From the NCBI RefSeq assembly GCF_025024155.1, contig NW_026251720.1, positions 124,001-188,000 of the forward strand: a stretch of DNA of 64,000 bases, given 5' to 3'. The DNA comes from Gamsiella multidivaricata. Its lineage: Eukaryota > Mortierellomycota > Mortierellomycetes > Mortierellales > Mortierellaceae. A model generated the notes under the pieces. That model saw only the letters and a program-made list of their open reading frames with translations. It was not told the DNA's origin and made no database searches. Positions 22,409 to 34,490 of this stretch are shown piece by piece. Within the stretch, counting starts at the first letter, position 1. Each line of letters opens with the position of its first letter. The position numbers and the translations under genes were made by a program.

Positions 22409-22782
22409 CTTGGCGAAGTCCTAATGGGAGACGCAACTTGATGGTGGAGTGAGGAGAAAGAATGAGGAAGAGGAGGAGGTCGCGACCAGAGTGGATGGAT
22501 GAGAAGGAGGAATGAGAGAGCGAGAAGAAATAGGAAGGGGCAGGCAGCTCCGGGCCCACAGTCCGTTTTTGAAATGGATATTCCAGGCGCCTGCCTAAAC
22601 CCCAAAAAGGAGGCTGCCCCTTTGATAGATAGTAAACATTCTTCTTTCCTCAGGAATGTGTCTTCCGCTGTATGCCACAGCGAGCGCATTCAATCGACTT
22701 GACACTTGATTCCCGGACTCGGACGTGTAGGCAACCATTCCTCTCACGGTGGAGTGTTTATTCGTTCTATAAGTATATCCTC
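22409..22782. promoter_or_regulatory. MFSD5-like upstream region
   Basis: Gap between two minus-strand genes. It is purine-rich on plus (pyrimidine-rich on the transcribed sense) near 22440-22530, as for a leader or promoter. A hydrophobic minus-strand stretch (CPFLFLLALSFLLLIHPLW, about 22490-22550) might be the missing N-terminal helix of the MFS protein, but no consistent splice pair was found. Confidence 0.35.
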
Positions 22783-23505
22783 CTACTTCCTGAATCGTTT
22801 CCAAATGTTCATAACCGGAGACACCATCCGCATTGCTGTCCACGGTGTCATCCACGCACACAGCGCCAACCTCAGCGGCATCAATGTCTATCTCAAGCGA
22901 AAAGGGATACGATAGCAACCGTTAGCACTGCGAATAAATACATTTAGAAAAACATAGCTCATTCAATATCCTCGCATTACCTTCACGACCGCATAGCTCG
23001 TCGCCACATTCAACATCATCCTGGCGCCCTCAGACCCTTCGAGATCCCATCCATAGTACTTTGCGATTCTTTGTACAAATTTATTCCCCTCTTCCATCGC
23101 CTGCTCCGGGAACGGGATCTTCACGCCCGTCTCCACAAGGGCGAAATACACAATCGGCAACGGTACTACTGCTGTGATCTCGTGTAGGATCCCGAACGCA
23201 ATAAGATGGCTTGCGGGCTTGCTCTTGAACTGCTCAGCATATTGCCGGAACTTGCTCAGCTTTTTTGAAGCGGCCGCGACGGATTCTGTGGCTGATGAGG
23301 CTGAAGAAGGGGCTGGGGTGGTCGAGTAAAGTCGTCGACTGCGGGATTTGAAAGGCGATACTGTGAACAGGACCTCTGAGGAGGATAGGGTGGTACTGTT
23401 GTAGAAGACTTGGCGTGGTCTGCAGCTCGTAGCCCTGGAAAGGACCGGTTGTCTACCTTGGGGTAGCAGCAGCGAAGCAACTTTCAGGCGAAAAAGTGTT
23501 GTCAT
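22783..23505 (-). CDS. MRX11: mitochondrial DUF1279 protein (Mrx11/FAM210 type)
   Basis: Probable mitochondrial inner-membrane protein of the DUF1279 family (yeast Mrx11, animal FAM210), linked to mitochondrial gene expression. Exons 22981..23505 and 22783..22887 give 209 residues. A Ser/Arg-rich N-terminus (MTTLFRLKVASLLLPQG) fits a mitochondrial presequence. The domain begins at SKPASHLIAFGILHEITA, with a membrane segment VVPLPIVYFALVETGV, then FPEQAMEEGNKFVQRIAKYY. The second exon, reached through a GTAATG donor and GATAG acceptor, supplies the conserved end: LMPLRLALCAWMTPW, then NIWKRFRK-stop. Without it the domain would be truncated. The ATG at 23505 is the first ATG in frame. Confidence 0.85.
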
Positions 23506-24395
23506 CGTGCCTTTAAATGATCGGATCAGGATGGGCGATGAGGAAGGAAGGGACAAAGACGAATGGGACTTGAATCGGTATATTCCTTGCAGTGAGCACT
23601 TTTAAGGCGCGCTGAAATCGCGTACCTAGCGCTGTTTACGGACAAAAGCACACTAGCCATTTTCGACGTGCATTTCAATTCTTTCTGGCTGTTGCTGCCA
23701 TGGTATGATGTAGATATATGGATAGATAGGTAGATAGGTAGATAGATATATAGATATTATAGAGGAACTATGCTAAGTAGGATGCAGATTGGTCTTGCAA
23801 AACAAAATGGAGCAAGGAAAAAATGAATTGCCTCAATGCGAACGAAGTTTCGTCCGCACTGGAGCGGTGTGTGCTTGGTTATGCAGTTGAATCAAAAAAA
23901 TGAGAAAAATACAAGGAGGATGGGTCCTGGATGAACGCTTGGTGGGATGGATATGGTATCTACGAGAGAACGAAGAATGCTCTCGTCTATTTCGGTGTGT
24001 ATCTTTGTCGCTTGCCCAGATGCCTGTTGTTCAGTCTTTCTTCCTATAAATTAACGTAGATCCATTTGTCAGCAAAGGCTTCTTTCAAAGGGAGTACGAA
24101 ACACTGAAGAGAACCCGAGCTCATTTTCGCACATACCTCAAACACCAAGATCTAGAACTGGCATGCCAACTCCGTTGAAGGCAGGTATGCCCGACGTCTG
24201 TGAGACCACAGTGATGGGTCTTGTCCTGCAAAGTGAACATTGGATTCCAGCGATCGAAGAGAAAGAGTATCGACAAGAGGAGGAGAGGAGGAGAGGAGAA
24301 GAGGGGAGAGAGGGAGGGGGAGAATACAGAGGGCATGGGTTTGTTTGCGTCAGAATAGTGGTTACTCTCGCGACTTGCGTTTCCTCAGCTTCCGT
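23506..24395. other. intergenic with GATA-type repeat
   Basis: Region of 890 bp between MRX11 and the end of RasGEF-A. Contains an imperfect (GATA/GGTA)n microsatellite at about 23719-23757 and a purine-rich block at 24260-24330. No coding segment with conserved features was found. Confidence 0.45.
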
Positions 24396-27300
24396 CTATA
24401 TGAATCCTGATTTTGCCAAGAGACGTGACATCTTTTCCTCATCCGATTCCCTTTGGTTTGCGGCACAAAGTATCAATAGAGTTGAAGAAAGATAAAAAAA
24501 AAATAAAAAAAAGAATAAAATAAAAAAGAAAAAAAGAAAAAAAAAAGAAAAAAACAGCAACGATGGAACGATGGAACGAGTAATGCGTTAGAATAGTGAC
24601 GAACGCGTTTCTTCTCGTGCTTAAGTCTCTCCTTATACCGCTCTTTCTTCTTTTCCTCAGATCAACAAGATAAAACAAAATAGAAGAGAAAAGAAAAGAG
24701 AGACGAAAAAAGAGCACTGGAATAGGATAGCAAGGGAGCAATAACAAGCGCTTATTTCCCAGTCATCCAAGTCCTGCATCCACGTCCAAGTCCATGTCCA
24801 GCGGTAGGCCCAAAATGATTTTCCAGCGTCCATCGTTCGTCGAGTAAAGATAAATGCTCGCGTTCCTGGCTCTGTCGTCTTCCTGATGTGTGTCCATCCC
24901 AAACAATACCCTTCTCCGCGAAACAAACACCTCACTCACCTAGGTTCCAGCGCCAAACTCATGTCATAGAGCTCTGCAACCGACTTTGCATTATCCATTC
25001 CGCGGCGAATGAAGGCCTGGATCTCCGGGACCATCGTTAGGCAGTAAGGGACGGCCTGGTACCCCTGAATTTCCCGAATGACCTCTGCTGTGCTGACACG
25101 CTTGTAAAAATTAATGTGGTTATCCGTCTTGCGGAGAAAATCCGGATTGCCGTCCTGGATCATGACCAAATCAGTCAGATACAGACCCACGAAGGGCACG
25201 CATGGCGGGTTCACAGAGTGCAGTTCGGTGCGGTAATCGGCCCAGTTCTTGGCAGAACTTGTAAGTGCTTGCAGTGTCCCAAGAGAGTTCATTGTCTTGG
25301 AAGGAACCAGCTCCCAGGTGCGCTTCAGCCGATGAATGGGTGACTGGGAAAGCGCAGCCGTCGTCGCAGAGAGCAAGTCAAAGTTGTTGAGCTGGCGCAG
25401 TTTCTAAGAGGGATACAAAAGATACGAATATCAGCATCCAGATTACAGAACCAGCCTTCACCAGCTAAATGAGAGATAAAGGAGCACTTACTTCAGCAAG
25501 AACGACAAGGTACTTGATGACGCCTGCTCGCTTCTTGGGATCCTTCTCGCTCAGGACGACCTCATTGATCCAGTTGGAGAAAAGATTGCTGGTCTCGATC
25601 ATTTTCTTGATATTCACAGCCTTGCCTGCCAGCTCAGGATCATCACTCGTCCACGCCTTGGCCAGACACTCGATCGGCTTGATTTTATTGTAGTATGTTG
25701 CCTCCATGATCGTCAACTGACGCGCAAGCTCCAGCGGATCCAGATCCATGAACCTAATGCGCTTTAGATTGCGAGGCGTGATGGGTTGAGGTGCCTGTGT
25801 TGTAAGGTTGAGTACCATCCTGCGGAAGGCCCCGTCTGATGTCTCTCGCTTTTCTACCAACTTGATAAGCTGTAGAGCAGCAAAATTCATGGTGTCACGC
25901 ACCAGAGTGGATCCCGAAAACTCCTTGATCTTTGGCAAAATCTGTCGGTCCTCTGCTTCGTCCTCAAGGTAATAGTTCTCCAGCCATGACTTGATGATGT
26001 TGAAGACGCGTAGGCGAATGGGCGTCAGCTTCCTCTCCTGCCATTGCTCCGTCTCTGGAACGTCCAGACCCGGTGGCGGCGTAACGGTGAAGCGACGGAA
26101 CAGCAGTGTAAATAGTTGTTCCGTGGTGGCAAACGAGCGATAGGTTAGCAAAAAGGTTGCAACAAAGTTCGAGTCCAGTCCGTCATGGAGTGTCAAGCGC
26201 TCCACCAGTGCAGGCAACGTTCCTCCTCGAACGTGGCCCTCCATGTTGAACGAGATGTCGGCTGGTGAATAATCATGCCCGAGAAACCATGGCTGTTCCG
26301 CCTGCTTATTGGGCTTCGGTGCAGGCGCATCGTCGCCCAGCATTTTCTTCAACTTTTCACCCCGGGCATCCTGCTTTTGTGGGGTCGCACTAACGCCGGG
26401 AGTCAGTGGTACTGGAAGCGAAGGCGACTGTGGACGATCGTAAGGGAGAGTGGATGGAAACGGGTAGCCGTTCGGTTGCGAACGACCTGTGTATTCTGTT
26501 CCTGGCGTTGTTGGAGCGGAGATGTTTGAGGCAGACGAGGTGCTCGAGAAGGTGGAGAGCTGTGAGTTGGAGCGATTCCGTGAGTTTTTGGCGGCCTCGC
26601 CATCCAGATCCGAGTCCTGCTCCTGAAAGTACATATCGATTTCAGTTTGTCGGTGTAGGACATAAGTATGTTGCGAGACCAGTGTAGAGTTGGAGTCGGC
26701 TTTGCCATTGAATCGAGCTGCCCTCTCTGCGTGTTCCCTTTCCATGGAAAGGGTGCGGGCGAATCCTACGAGGTCCTGCGTCGATTTTTCAGCCGTTGAT
26801 GTCGCCTCAAGCGCCATCTCCAGAACCGTTGTTTGAACCATCGGGTCTGTGGCCAGCTGGATGGCCATGACAAGCGCTGCGACATTGTTGTAGAGAATCT
26901 GCTTGGAACTGCGGACGCTGATGAAAATGTGGTCCTCTATCGTAGGGTGTTCGTTCAAGGTCTGGGTATAAAACTCTCCGACGAGGTTCAACAATGAGCC
27001 GAGCTGAGAGATAGTTTGGTGGCACTGGTTCACGAGCTGCGACGACTGGGCAGAGTTCAATATGGAGGAGCCCAGGGAAAGACGAGACGAAGGCACAGGC
27101 TGTGCAGGATCAAGTGATGAGTCGATGGCCTTTCTCAGTTGCAATGCAAGTACTCCCAAGGCCTTGCTTGAACTCTTGGCATAGTAGTCGAGTTGGTTGA
27201 CAAGTCCTACGGCGGAGTTGGATGATCTGTATGGATTCTGGTCGCCGGCTTCGCTCGAGATGCGTGACGCATTCGATACCGCGCGGCTCAATCGCTTCGT

Positions 27301-30204
27301 GGGTTTGCACTCGTACGGACTCTCGGGATCGAGGATGAGCTTGGCATCAACCTCGTGAACGGTGACGCCGGCACTTTGGGCCGTAAAAATGAACTGGTGG
27401 ACAGCCTGGGCCACATCGTTTGCATCCGCCAGCATCTTCGTAACAGCACCTTCTGCGGGCCAGAAACTAGACGCCATTTTGGCGGAGAGCACCAGCTTCG
27501 AGACCGCAGCCATGATTTGCCGATGATGCAACTTCAGTCCCCTATGCATGCGTACCGGTGCAGAGTCCTTGTCGACTGTTCCAGAAGCGTAGAGCATTAC
27601 CCTGATGGCTTCAACGACCTGAGTTGCCTGAATCTGATAGTATGCCCTATAACCTTTCTCCGCCGAGTGGAGCAAATTCTGGAGGGCCCCTGTGGTGTGA
27701 TCTGCAAGGGACTCCCACGTGGGCTCCGGGTCAAATGGATTGGAGACGCTTGGAAGAGGAGGCAGGACCGGTGTGGACGCAGCATCATGGGAGGGTGTTG
27801 TCCACCCTGAGGGCTTGCGAAGGCCCGTGAGGGCTGCGTCAGGTTCTTGTGATTCAGGCGAGCCCGCTCGAGTCTATGGTTAGGGAGGTTAGTTAGGTAC
27901 AGGGCAATCTGATGTCAGCAACCTTGATCGTGCGTATAGTCCGAGGAGGACGTTTCTGTACATGTCCCGCATACAGACGGGACGTGAGGAAGCGATGGTA
28001 CCCGACGGCATACAAACGGCAAAGACATTATTAATGCTTATTACAGCTCCTATCCCTTCCCTTCCTTCCTTGGCCCGCTTATGGATGAGATTATGAGCTC
28101 GCAGGCTCAAAAAAAAAAAAGGTGATACAGATAGAGATCGGTGTAGCAAGCAGGCGTGCATGGAGTGCAGAACCCATTAATTATACGATTGGCACCAGTC
28201 TGGGCGGGTTGGCATGCATGCATGGTAGATATTGACCCCAAATAAAGCTTTTTTGAAAAAAAATAAAATAGAATAAAGTAAAAGAAATAATAACCTATAC
28301 ATGCATGCAGCCGTAAATAAGGACAGGACCACTATAGAGACACAGCAGCACGCACACATGGCAACCATCCATCGCGACCACAGGCCCAACAATGCGGATT
28401 CCGGAGCACAAGCACAAAGAAGGGGAAGAGAAATATGTCCATGGGAAGGAGTCGGCAAGTTGGTCCCCGCCATGCCCGTCATCTTCGCTGTGTTTGTCAC
28501 CCGTTCAACATACACGCTCAAAAAAGATCTTTTTTTTTCCCAAGCCAAAGGCCGAGGTTATTGTATCTTAAGACCCATACTGCTCTGCTCTGCTCTGCTC
28601 TGCTCTCCATCCGGTTGTTCTACGCCGTGCCCAGCCCATCAATACCATATCCATATCAAACACATCCGTCTGTTCAGCAATACCCCTAGAGTAGAGCACT
28701 TGAAGAGAAGCGAAAAACAAAAACAAAAAAACCTTCTATTTTTTGAGAGCTTTGTAGAACAACAACAAGACACAACAAAGGCCAGAGAAAAAGACACAGA
28801 GATAGGGCTCATACGATCTTCACTCTGGCATGGGTCCCGCACCCAGTTCAAGTCCGACTATGCAAGTCTTCCCGTATTGCTATCCCTGTCGGTTCCTTGA
28901 CTTGCTCACTCCTCTCACACCACACTTGTGAATCGGTCGCAGTACAAGGAATGGCTGCGTAAGGCTCGCATAAAATACTTTTTCGTTTTAAAAATTACAT
29001 ACCGGAATTGCGGACGTTTGCCAGGAGCTAGGTCGCGTCGAACCGCTTTGACTTTCTGTGTCAGTGGGTTCATGACCAAGTCCAGCATTCGCTCCGGCGG
29101 AAGACGCACTGCTCAACATCTTGAAGGCGATGTCATTCGTCGGATTGTTGTAGTCGAGATCTAAAGGCGTCCATCGAACATTAGACCGGATATAATCGCA
29201 TTAGCAACAAATTCTCTATGCGCTCCACAATCTGTTGCATGATTATAACAACGTACACGAACCATTGCTGTGTCTGGTATTGTTACGATCGATTGCATCC
29301 TCCTGCTCCTCGATTGCGATCTCTCTGGATCGGAGGGACGGTGCTGGAATGGACCATGACGAGTCGCCTGTGCGGGTATTGAAGTAAAAGACCTGACCAT
29401 CGGCTGTGGTCTTGGGTAGCCAGAGATCGTCGCTCGCCTACGGAATATCCAGATAAAACAAATGTAGAAATAAAAATGAGCGATGACAAAGGAACGTGTT
29501 CAATATCTTTGGCATTGTGCGACAAAAAAAAAAAGAAAAGAAAAAAGTGATGGAGGGTGCAACATCGAACGAATATCGTGTCGTATGATCAAAAACACCA
29601 AGTATGGTATATGGTATTGAAGATCGAAAGGCAAGGCAAGGCAAGGCAGGACAAGGCGAGGCAAGGGGGAGGATGTGATCAGGGATAGAAAGACGATCAG
29701 AGCTGGAGACGTAAGGGAATGAACGCAATATAAAAAAAGGTAGAGACGTACAGCTTCATCCTCGCTGGCATCCTCGCTGGCAGAATCGATGTCGTCGTGG
29801 GTGATCAGCTCGACGTAGTTGGAGGGGAACCATCCTCGTTCTTCTCTGCAGTAGCCATACCACCAGCCGGACTCGAGCTGGGTGAGGACCTGGATCAGCT
29901 CATCCTTCTGGAATGAGAGCGAGGTGTTGTCTTCAGAGTGGAAGGGATAGAGAGCACGAACGACGAGGCATGAGTCCGAGCCTTGGTCCTCTTCGTCGTC
30001 GTCCTCCTGCTCTGGTTGTGGTCCTGCTTCGGGGTTGAAGTGTTGGTGCTGCTGTAGTTGGTCGTGGTGGTGGGGTTGAAGGACTTCTGACGATGCTATC
30101 CTGTCCTGGTCAGCTGGGTGTGTCGAGTGCTGGTGTGTCTGGTTCTCCTGTTGGTGCTGCTGTTGTGGCTCTGACTGGGGCTGCAGTGGTGTTGGTTGGT
30201 CCAT
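24396..30204 (-). CDS. RasGEF-A: SH3-WW-RasGEF exchange factor (Cdc25 type)
   Basis: Guanine-nucleotide exchange factor for Ras, probably acting at the plasma membrane upstream of cAMP or MAPK signalling. Exons 29752..30204, 29257..29437, 29003..29160, 25492..27873, 24940..25403 and 24396..24450 give 1230 residues. Order: a Gln/His-rich acidic N-terminus; SH3 at about 81-135 (ALYPFHSEDNTSLSF ... GWWYGYCREERGWFPSNYVEL); WW at about 156-183 (LWLPKTTADGQVFYFNTRTG ... SWSIP); a long helical middle; RasGEF N-domain at about 800-925 (GGTLPALVERLTLHDGLDSN); catalytic RasGEF from about 970 (LDPLELARQLTIME ... NPPCVPFVGLYLTDL). The last 55-nt exon adds SDEEKMSRLLAKSGFI. Intron 3 is 1129 nt and intron 5 is 489 nt, unusually long here. 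RasGEF-B has the same design. Confidence 0.9.
24487..24556. repeat. A-rich low-complexity tract in RasGEF-A intron 5
   Basis: About 70 nt of A-runs broken by single T, G or C. On the RasGEF-A sense strand this is a long T-rich tract about 40 nt upstream of the CCAAAG|G acceptor, so it can serve as an extended polypyrimidine tract. Confidence 0.7.
28581..28606. repeat. TGCTC pentanucleotide repeat in RasGEF-A intron 3
   Basis: Five perfect TGCTC units. The same pentamer forms a longer, imperfect array in an adenosine kinase intron (51783-51855). Confidence 0.85.
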
Positions 30205-31820
30205 GGGGATATTAAAAAATAAAAAGGGCCAAAGAAAGGGCCAGGGGAGGGGGACAGGGGGAGGGGGGTGACGAGCGGGGGAGGGGGGTGACGAGCGGGG
30301 GAGGGGGAGGACGAGCGGGGGAGGGGGAGGACGGCGGAGGGGGTGTAAGCGGGAGGGAGAGAGAGAAAGGGACAGTGTGGGATGGAGTGCGAGATAGAGT
30401 GAGAGAAGAGGGCCGTTGAGATAATAATTCTTATCGGGAGAGAGATATCACTTATTACTGGTCTGTGTGTCTGATATCTCTTTAGCTGTGTGTTGTAGAT
30501 AAAATGGGCCAAGGGAACAGCGCGCAACAGTCCAGAGGATGCGAATCAGATGAGGGACGGTTCGGAATGGGGGGATGGAGGGGATGGAGGGGATGGAGGA
30601 GGGGTGGAGACAAGACGAGACAAGGCAAAGACAGGACAGGACAAGGAAAAAGACGAAAAAAAAGAGCGCACTCCAGAAGAGGGTTTCATTTGAGGGCGCT
30701 GTAGGGCTGATGCGGTGTTGTGTGTGTCCACCGCACATTGAACACATAGACACTGTGCACACACAGCACATTTATGATTTCACGGGTCAACCAACATGTG
30801 TCCACATCCTCCCTTTGGCCAACACACTCAACTCTAATAAATAGACGCAGCATGTGTCTGTCCATCTATTAAGGCTGCTGCTGATGCTGCTGATGCTGCT
30901 GATGCTGCTGCAGTGTACGGGAGTGCTGTAAACGGATGGAGGTGCCCACGGTGTCCATCCTCGGTAGTCCTATACAGCCCATACAGCCCCAGTGCCAGTC
31001 CTGCTGCCTTCTTGTGCTTGGCCCACATGGGAAAATGTCCTAGGAAATGAATGTCCTAGGAGCCTATATACATATATATATATATCCGAACTCCTTAGCT
31101 TACTATACCAGCATCCTATGCTGATCTGTCCTTATCGTCCGTCCCTGGTCCCCAGTCTCCAAATACCAGGCGCACGTCCACTACCCCTCCTCCTCTCTTC
31201 TTCCTTGACCCTGCAGATCCCGTACAACTACCGTGGTCATGGTCACTCGTGAATACGATACACTATCGCAGTCGACGGCGCTCCTCTTCCCCCCTCTCCG
31301 TCCTTAATGCTGACCCTCCTTGTTCCCTTCCTTCCATCTATCTTCCTTCATCTCTTTCGTCTCCCTCCATAGCCATCGACCTGATCCTTCTTCGCCGTCG
31401 TCTGCATTCATCCTAGCTGCACGGTTTTTTCGGGACAAACAAGGCCTGCCATACATTTCAGGCTGACCGATCCAGGCACTTCTCCAAGCTTCAAGACAAT
31501 TGCTTCTATCTTCTCTTCTCCTTCTTCTTTTCCTTCCAGGCCTCTCTTTTCTGTTTATCCCCTGTATCGTACTTCTGTATATCACAGCTGCATTTCCGCT
31601 GCATAGCACTCGTTTATTGCCCCCCTAATTGTATTAGGGACCGTCCAACAGCCTTGACCCATTTGCTGCTGCATTAGTATTCACACTAACAGCAGCAGGA
31701 GCAGCAGCAAGAGCAAGAGCAGCAACAGCAGTGGGTGCATTAGCGGGTACAGGAGCAGGAGAAGGAGCAGGCGCGATAGCAATCAAAACGACGGCAGGAA
31801 CAGAAATCTGCCTAGACAAC
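30205..31820. promoter_or_regulatory. divergent upstream region of RasGEF-A and F-box gene
   Basis: 1.6 kb between two outward-facing start codons. It holds two G-rich tandem arrays (30261-30340 and 30568-30605), a CTG/ATG triplet run (30870-30912) and a CT-rich stretch before the F-box gene. A minus-strand frame at 30834..31028 (64 codons, starting MWAKHKKAAGLALGLYGLY) is open but has no supporting evidence. No other gene seen. Confidence 0.5.
30261..30340. repeat. 20-nt G-rich tandem repeat
   Basis: Four units of about 20 nt (GAGGGGGGTGACGAGCGGGG and variants), each with two runs of four or more G. It lies 57-136 bp upstream of the RasGEF-A start codon, G-rich on the strand opposite to RasGEF-A sense. 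Many closely spaced G runs allow G-quadruplex or, on the other strand, i-motif structure in principle. Confidence 0.85.
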
Positions 31821-34093
31821 ATGCAAGAACCCCTTCAATCTGTGTCAGCCCAAACCACACGCTCCTTCGCAAGCTATATCTGCACTCTGACAAAAACGAG
31901 GCGTTCGTCGCAGATGCTCAATCAGACCTCCAGGACAAGTGAGGGCACGTCAGCCTCGGTATCACCACCGAAGCTATTAAAGACAGAGGCAATTCCAACA
32001 ATTGCAGCACCGACAACGATATCCGGACCCAATGTCGATCTAGGCGCCGCCGTCGCGGTCTCCAAAGATGAGCAAAGCCCAGGAAGGAAAGACGACAGGG
32101 ATATGGTTCTGCATGCACACGATCTGCAGCTCGGTTTCACATCCAGTCCTACTCCGCTATCCCGGTCTCATCGCGGGTCCGTCTCCTCGCCATGTATCCC
32201 CACACCTTCCTTAATTAGTAACTCAGGACTGACGGTTACTCATCCGGCACCATCATCACCGGCACCGCGGCGTACCCTACGATCGAAAAGGTCGGCCAGG
32301 GCATTTTTCAGCCGGGCGGCCGGCTTTGGACAACAAGGCAAGACCAGCGATAATTTTCCTGGAGGTGCGCTTTTGAGCGATCCCCACCCATTAAACCCTT
32401 TTGAAATCACTATGGCTGCAGCGATTCCTGTCAAGAACAGCATAGCCTCATATCTGGCTAATGAGATCCTTTCGCTCATCTTTCGGCACCTCATGGACCG
32501 CAAGAGTATCGTCAACTGCAGTCTGGTTTCGGCACATTGGCACGGTCCTGCGAGAGTTGAGCTAGCCCGGATTACCCAGGATATGCCCTTCAACGGGCAG
32601 GGCCTTGTTCATGCTATCAGGTAAAAATAATGCAGACAGCCAAATCAGGAGGGTTGTCCTCGGACCACCCACCGTAGAGGTCCATGTTTTATATGCAGCA
32701 TGCAGCATGCAGCAATCTTTTTACGCAATAGGCGTAACTCTCGTAAGGGTCAATTGCTTGGTTGCAGAAACCATGTCCATACGCGCTGTCGCTGCCACAC
32801 AAACTGCATTGAGCTCAGACCAAGATGCACCGTGCCACACAGATACTTTTTGATCGATCTCCTTGTAAATGCTTTCCTACCGAAAAAAAATGCTAATTGT
32901 ATACTCACTAATCTTCATAGGACGCGGTTCGAGACGGACATGTTCCCGTTCATGTCCATGTCGCTGTTTGATAAGCTGATCTGCAACCTCTCAGAATTAT
33001 ATTATTACTCCAATCCAGAGACCAAGGAGGTCTTTGCACCGGCCTATGCGCCCGATATGCTGTACCATCTCTTCTGGACCTTCCTGTTCATCGATCAAGA
33101 GTTCCGTAATCCTAGATCACGGCCTAAAGTCTCCTGTAGTTACTTCGTACGGTTGCTCCAGAGTGAAGGAGGGGGATACCCGCAAGAGTACTTTGACAAA
33201 AAAGTGTTGAAGGTGATGATGCTTAAGAATGGTGACTTTCCACCTTGTTCGCGTTCAACAAACAACGGTATAGAATACTCAGTTTTACTTTATGGGTTGC
33301 TGTTGCTGTTGTTGTTGTTTTTTGCTAGAATATATACAATGATATCCGTTCGAGACCTTTGCTTCCCGCGCCTCATCTAATCAGAGCTGTGCAGGAAACA
33401 GACAGCTCTCACACCAACCAGCCTGCACCCGCCGCAGGGTGGAGGGGCTCCAGCTCAAAGCCCACATTGGATCAGCGTCAGTCCCCGTTCTTGAAGCTGG
33501 ATGAATCGCTCAGGCGTGTTCGACGGTGGTGGAAGAAAGCGCGCGACGAAGGCGAGCCCTCTCTGGGTTTGTCAGGAGCAGCAACCGTGCAGGACGGTAA
33601 TGCAGGACAGGGCTATAATTCACTACCCACAAGTCAGCCCATTCCCTTGGACTCCAAGGACTCTGCCAACCCAAGGACGAGTGGCATCAGCCCCCAGCAT
33701 CATACTTTAGCCCCCAGGGACACTTCGACCCTACAACCTGTGCCGCTGCTATCAACTCCTTCATCATCCACACCCACTCCACAGAACACATCCTGCCAGA
33801 TAACCCATTTGAGCTCAGTTATCTTCCTCCAGGGAACAGCTTCACAGAATCGCGCCTCATTACGCTCACAGCTCGGGACGGAATCCGAGTTATCGATCCA
33901 CAAAGACCAGCATGTGCCGAGTCCAATCATGAACCGAGGCTTCACAACTGTGATGCATGGGTGGCATCCCGAGGGCGATGGACTCGACAACGTGATTCGG
34001 TTTCCGAAACCGACAAGGTCGAGCACCCTGGGAAGTCAGCATCATATTCTGCAATGCTCTGAGCTCATGCGGGAGATGGATCTGGACTCATGA
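31821..34093 (+). CDS. F-box protein
   Basis: Likely substrate adaptor of an SCF ubiquitin ligase; substrate unknown. Exons 31821..32620, 32921..33212 and 33329..34093 give 618 residues. The first about 205 residues are Ser/Thr/Pro-rich and basic (RRTLRSKRSARAFFSRAAGF). The F-box follows: SIASYLANEILSLIFRHLMD then SIVNCSLVSAHWHGPARVEL. After it comes a helical region (FPFMSMSLFDKLICNLSELY, YAPDMLYHLFWTFLFIDQEF) resembling the C-terminal part of other fungal F-box proteins, and a long disordered tail with a WWKK motif. The second donor is GTGATG at 33213; a nearer GTATAG donor breaks phase. The longer open frame begins upstream with a non-ATG codon, so the first ATG was used. Confidence 0.75.
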
Positions 34094-34490
34094 TTGGTGC
34101 CTCTTCAAATCTTATGCATACAATTAAAAAGCCCCCATCTACAATATCCAATGTTCTCGAACCAGGAAGTGGTGCATCGGTAATAAGAGCTGTGCCCCGT
34201 TGTGATCAAAGGAGATTGGATTTGGGCGCAACACCTAAAAATACGCTGCTTACTCAACGCCACTAATTTTGAAAAAGAAAGGGCTCGGCTCAGGAGAGCC
34301 CATCTCGGATAATAGAAAACATAGTTGGAGCGCGCACGCGTTGGGGGATCGACGTGTTTGTTCAAGGGATTAGATGGTCTAGCGAAGGATTCCGTGAGCT
34401 GTGTTTATAACGGAGAATAATAACGGGTAGAGACTATAAGGCAGTATATGTATACAGGTAGGAAGATAACCGCTAAGGCCAGACGAGCAC
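34094..34490. other. convergent 3' flanks
   Basis: Tail-to-tail gap between the F-box gene and the TEAD-like gene. AT-rich compared with the flanks. No gene seen. Confidence 0.4.

Noticed and set aside
28301..28900. 199-codon plus-strand open frame inside RasGEF-A intron 3
   Set aside because: Low-complexity composition (TGCTC repeat, A-rich runs), no domain, no sensible start context; it lies wholly in an intron of a well-supported gene.
32921..33267. Longer second exon of the F-box gene ending at AACG|GTATAG
   Set aside because: Leaves a phase that cannot join the third exon without a stop; the GTGATG donor at 33213 joins in frame.
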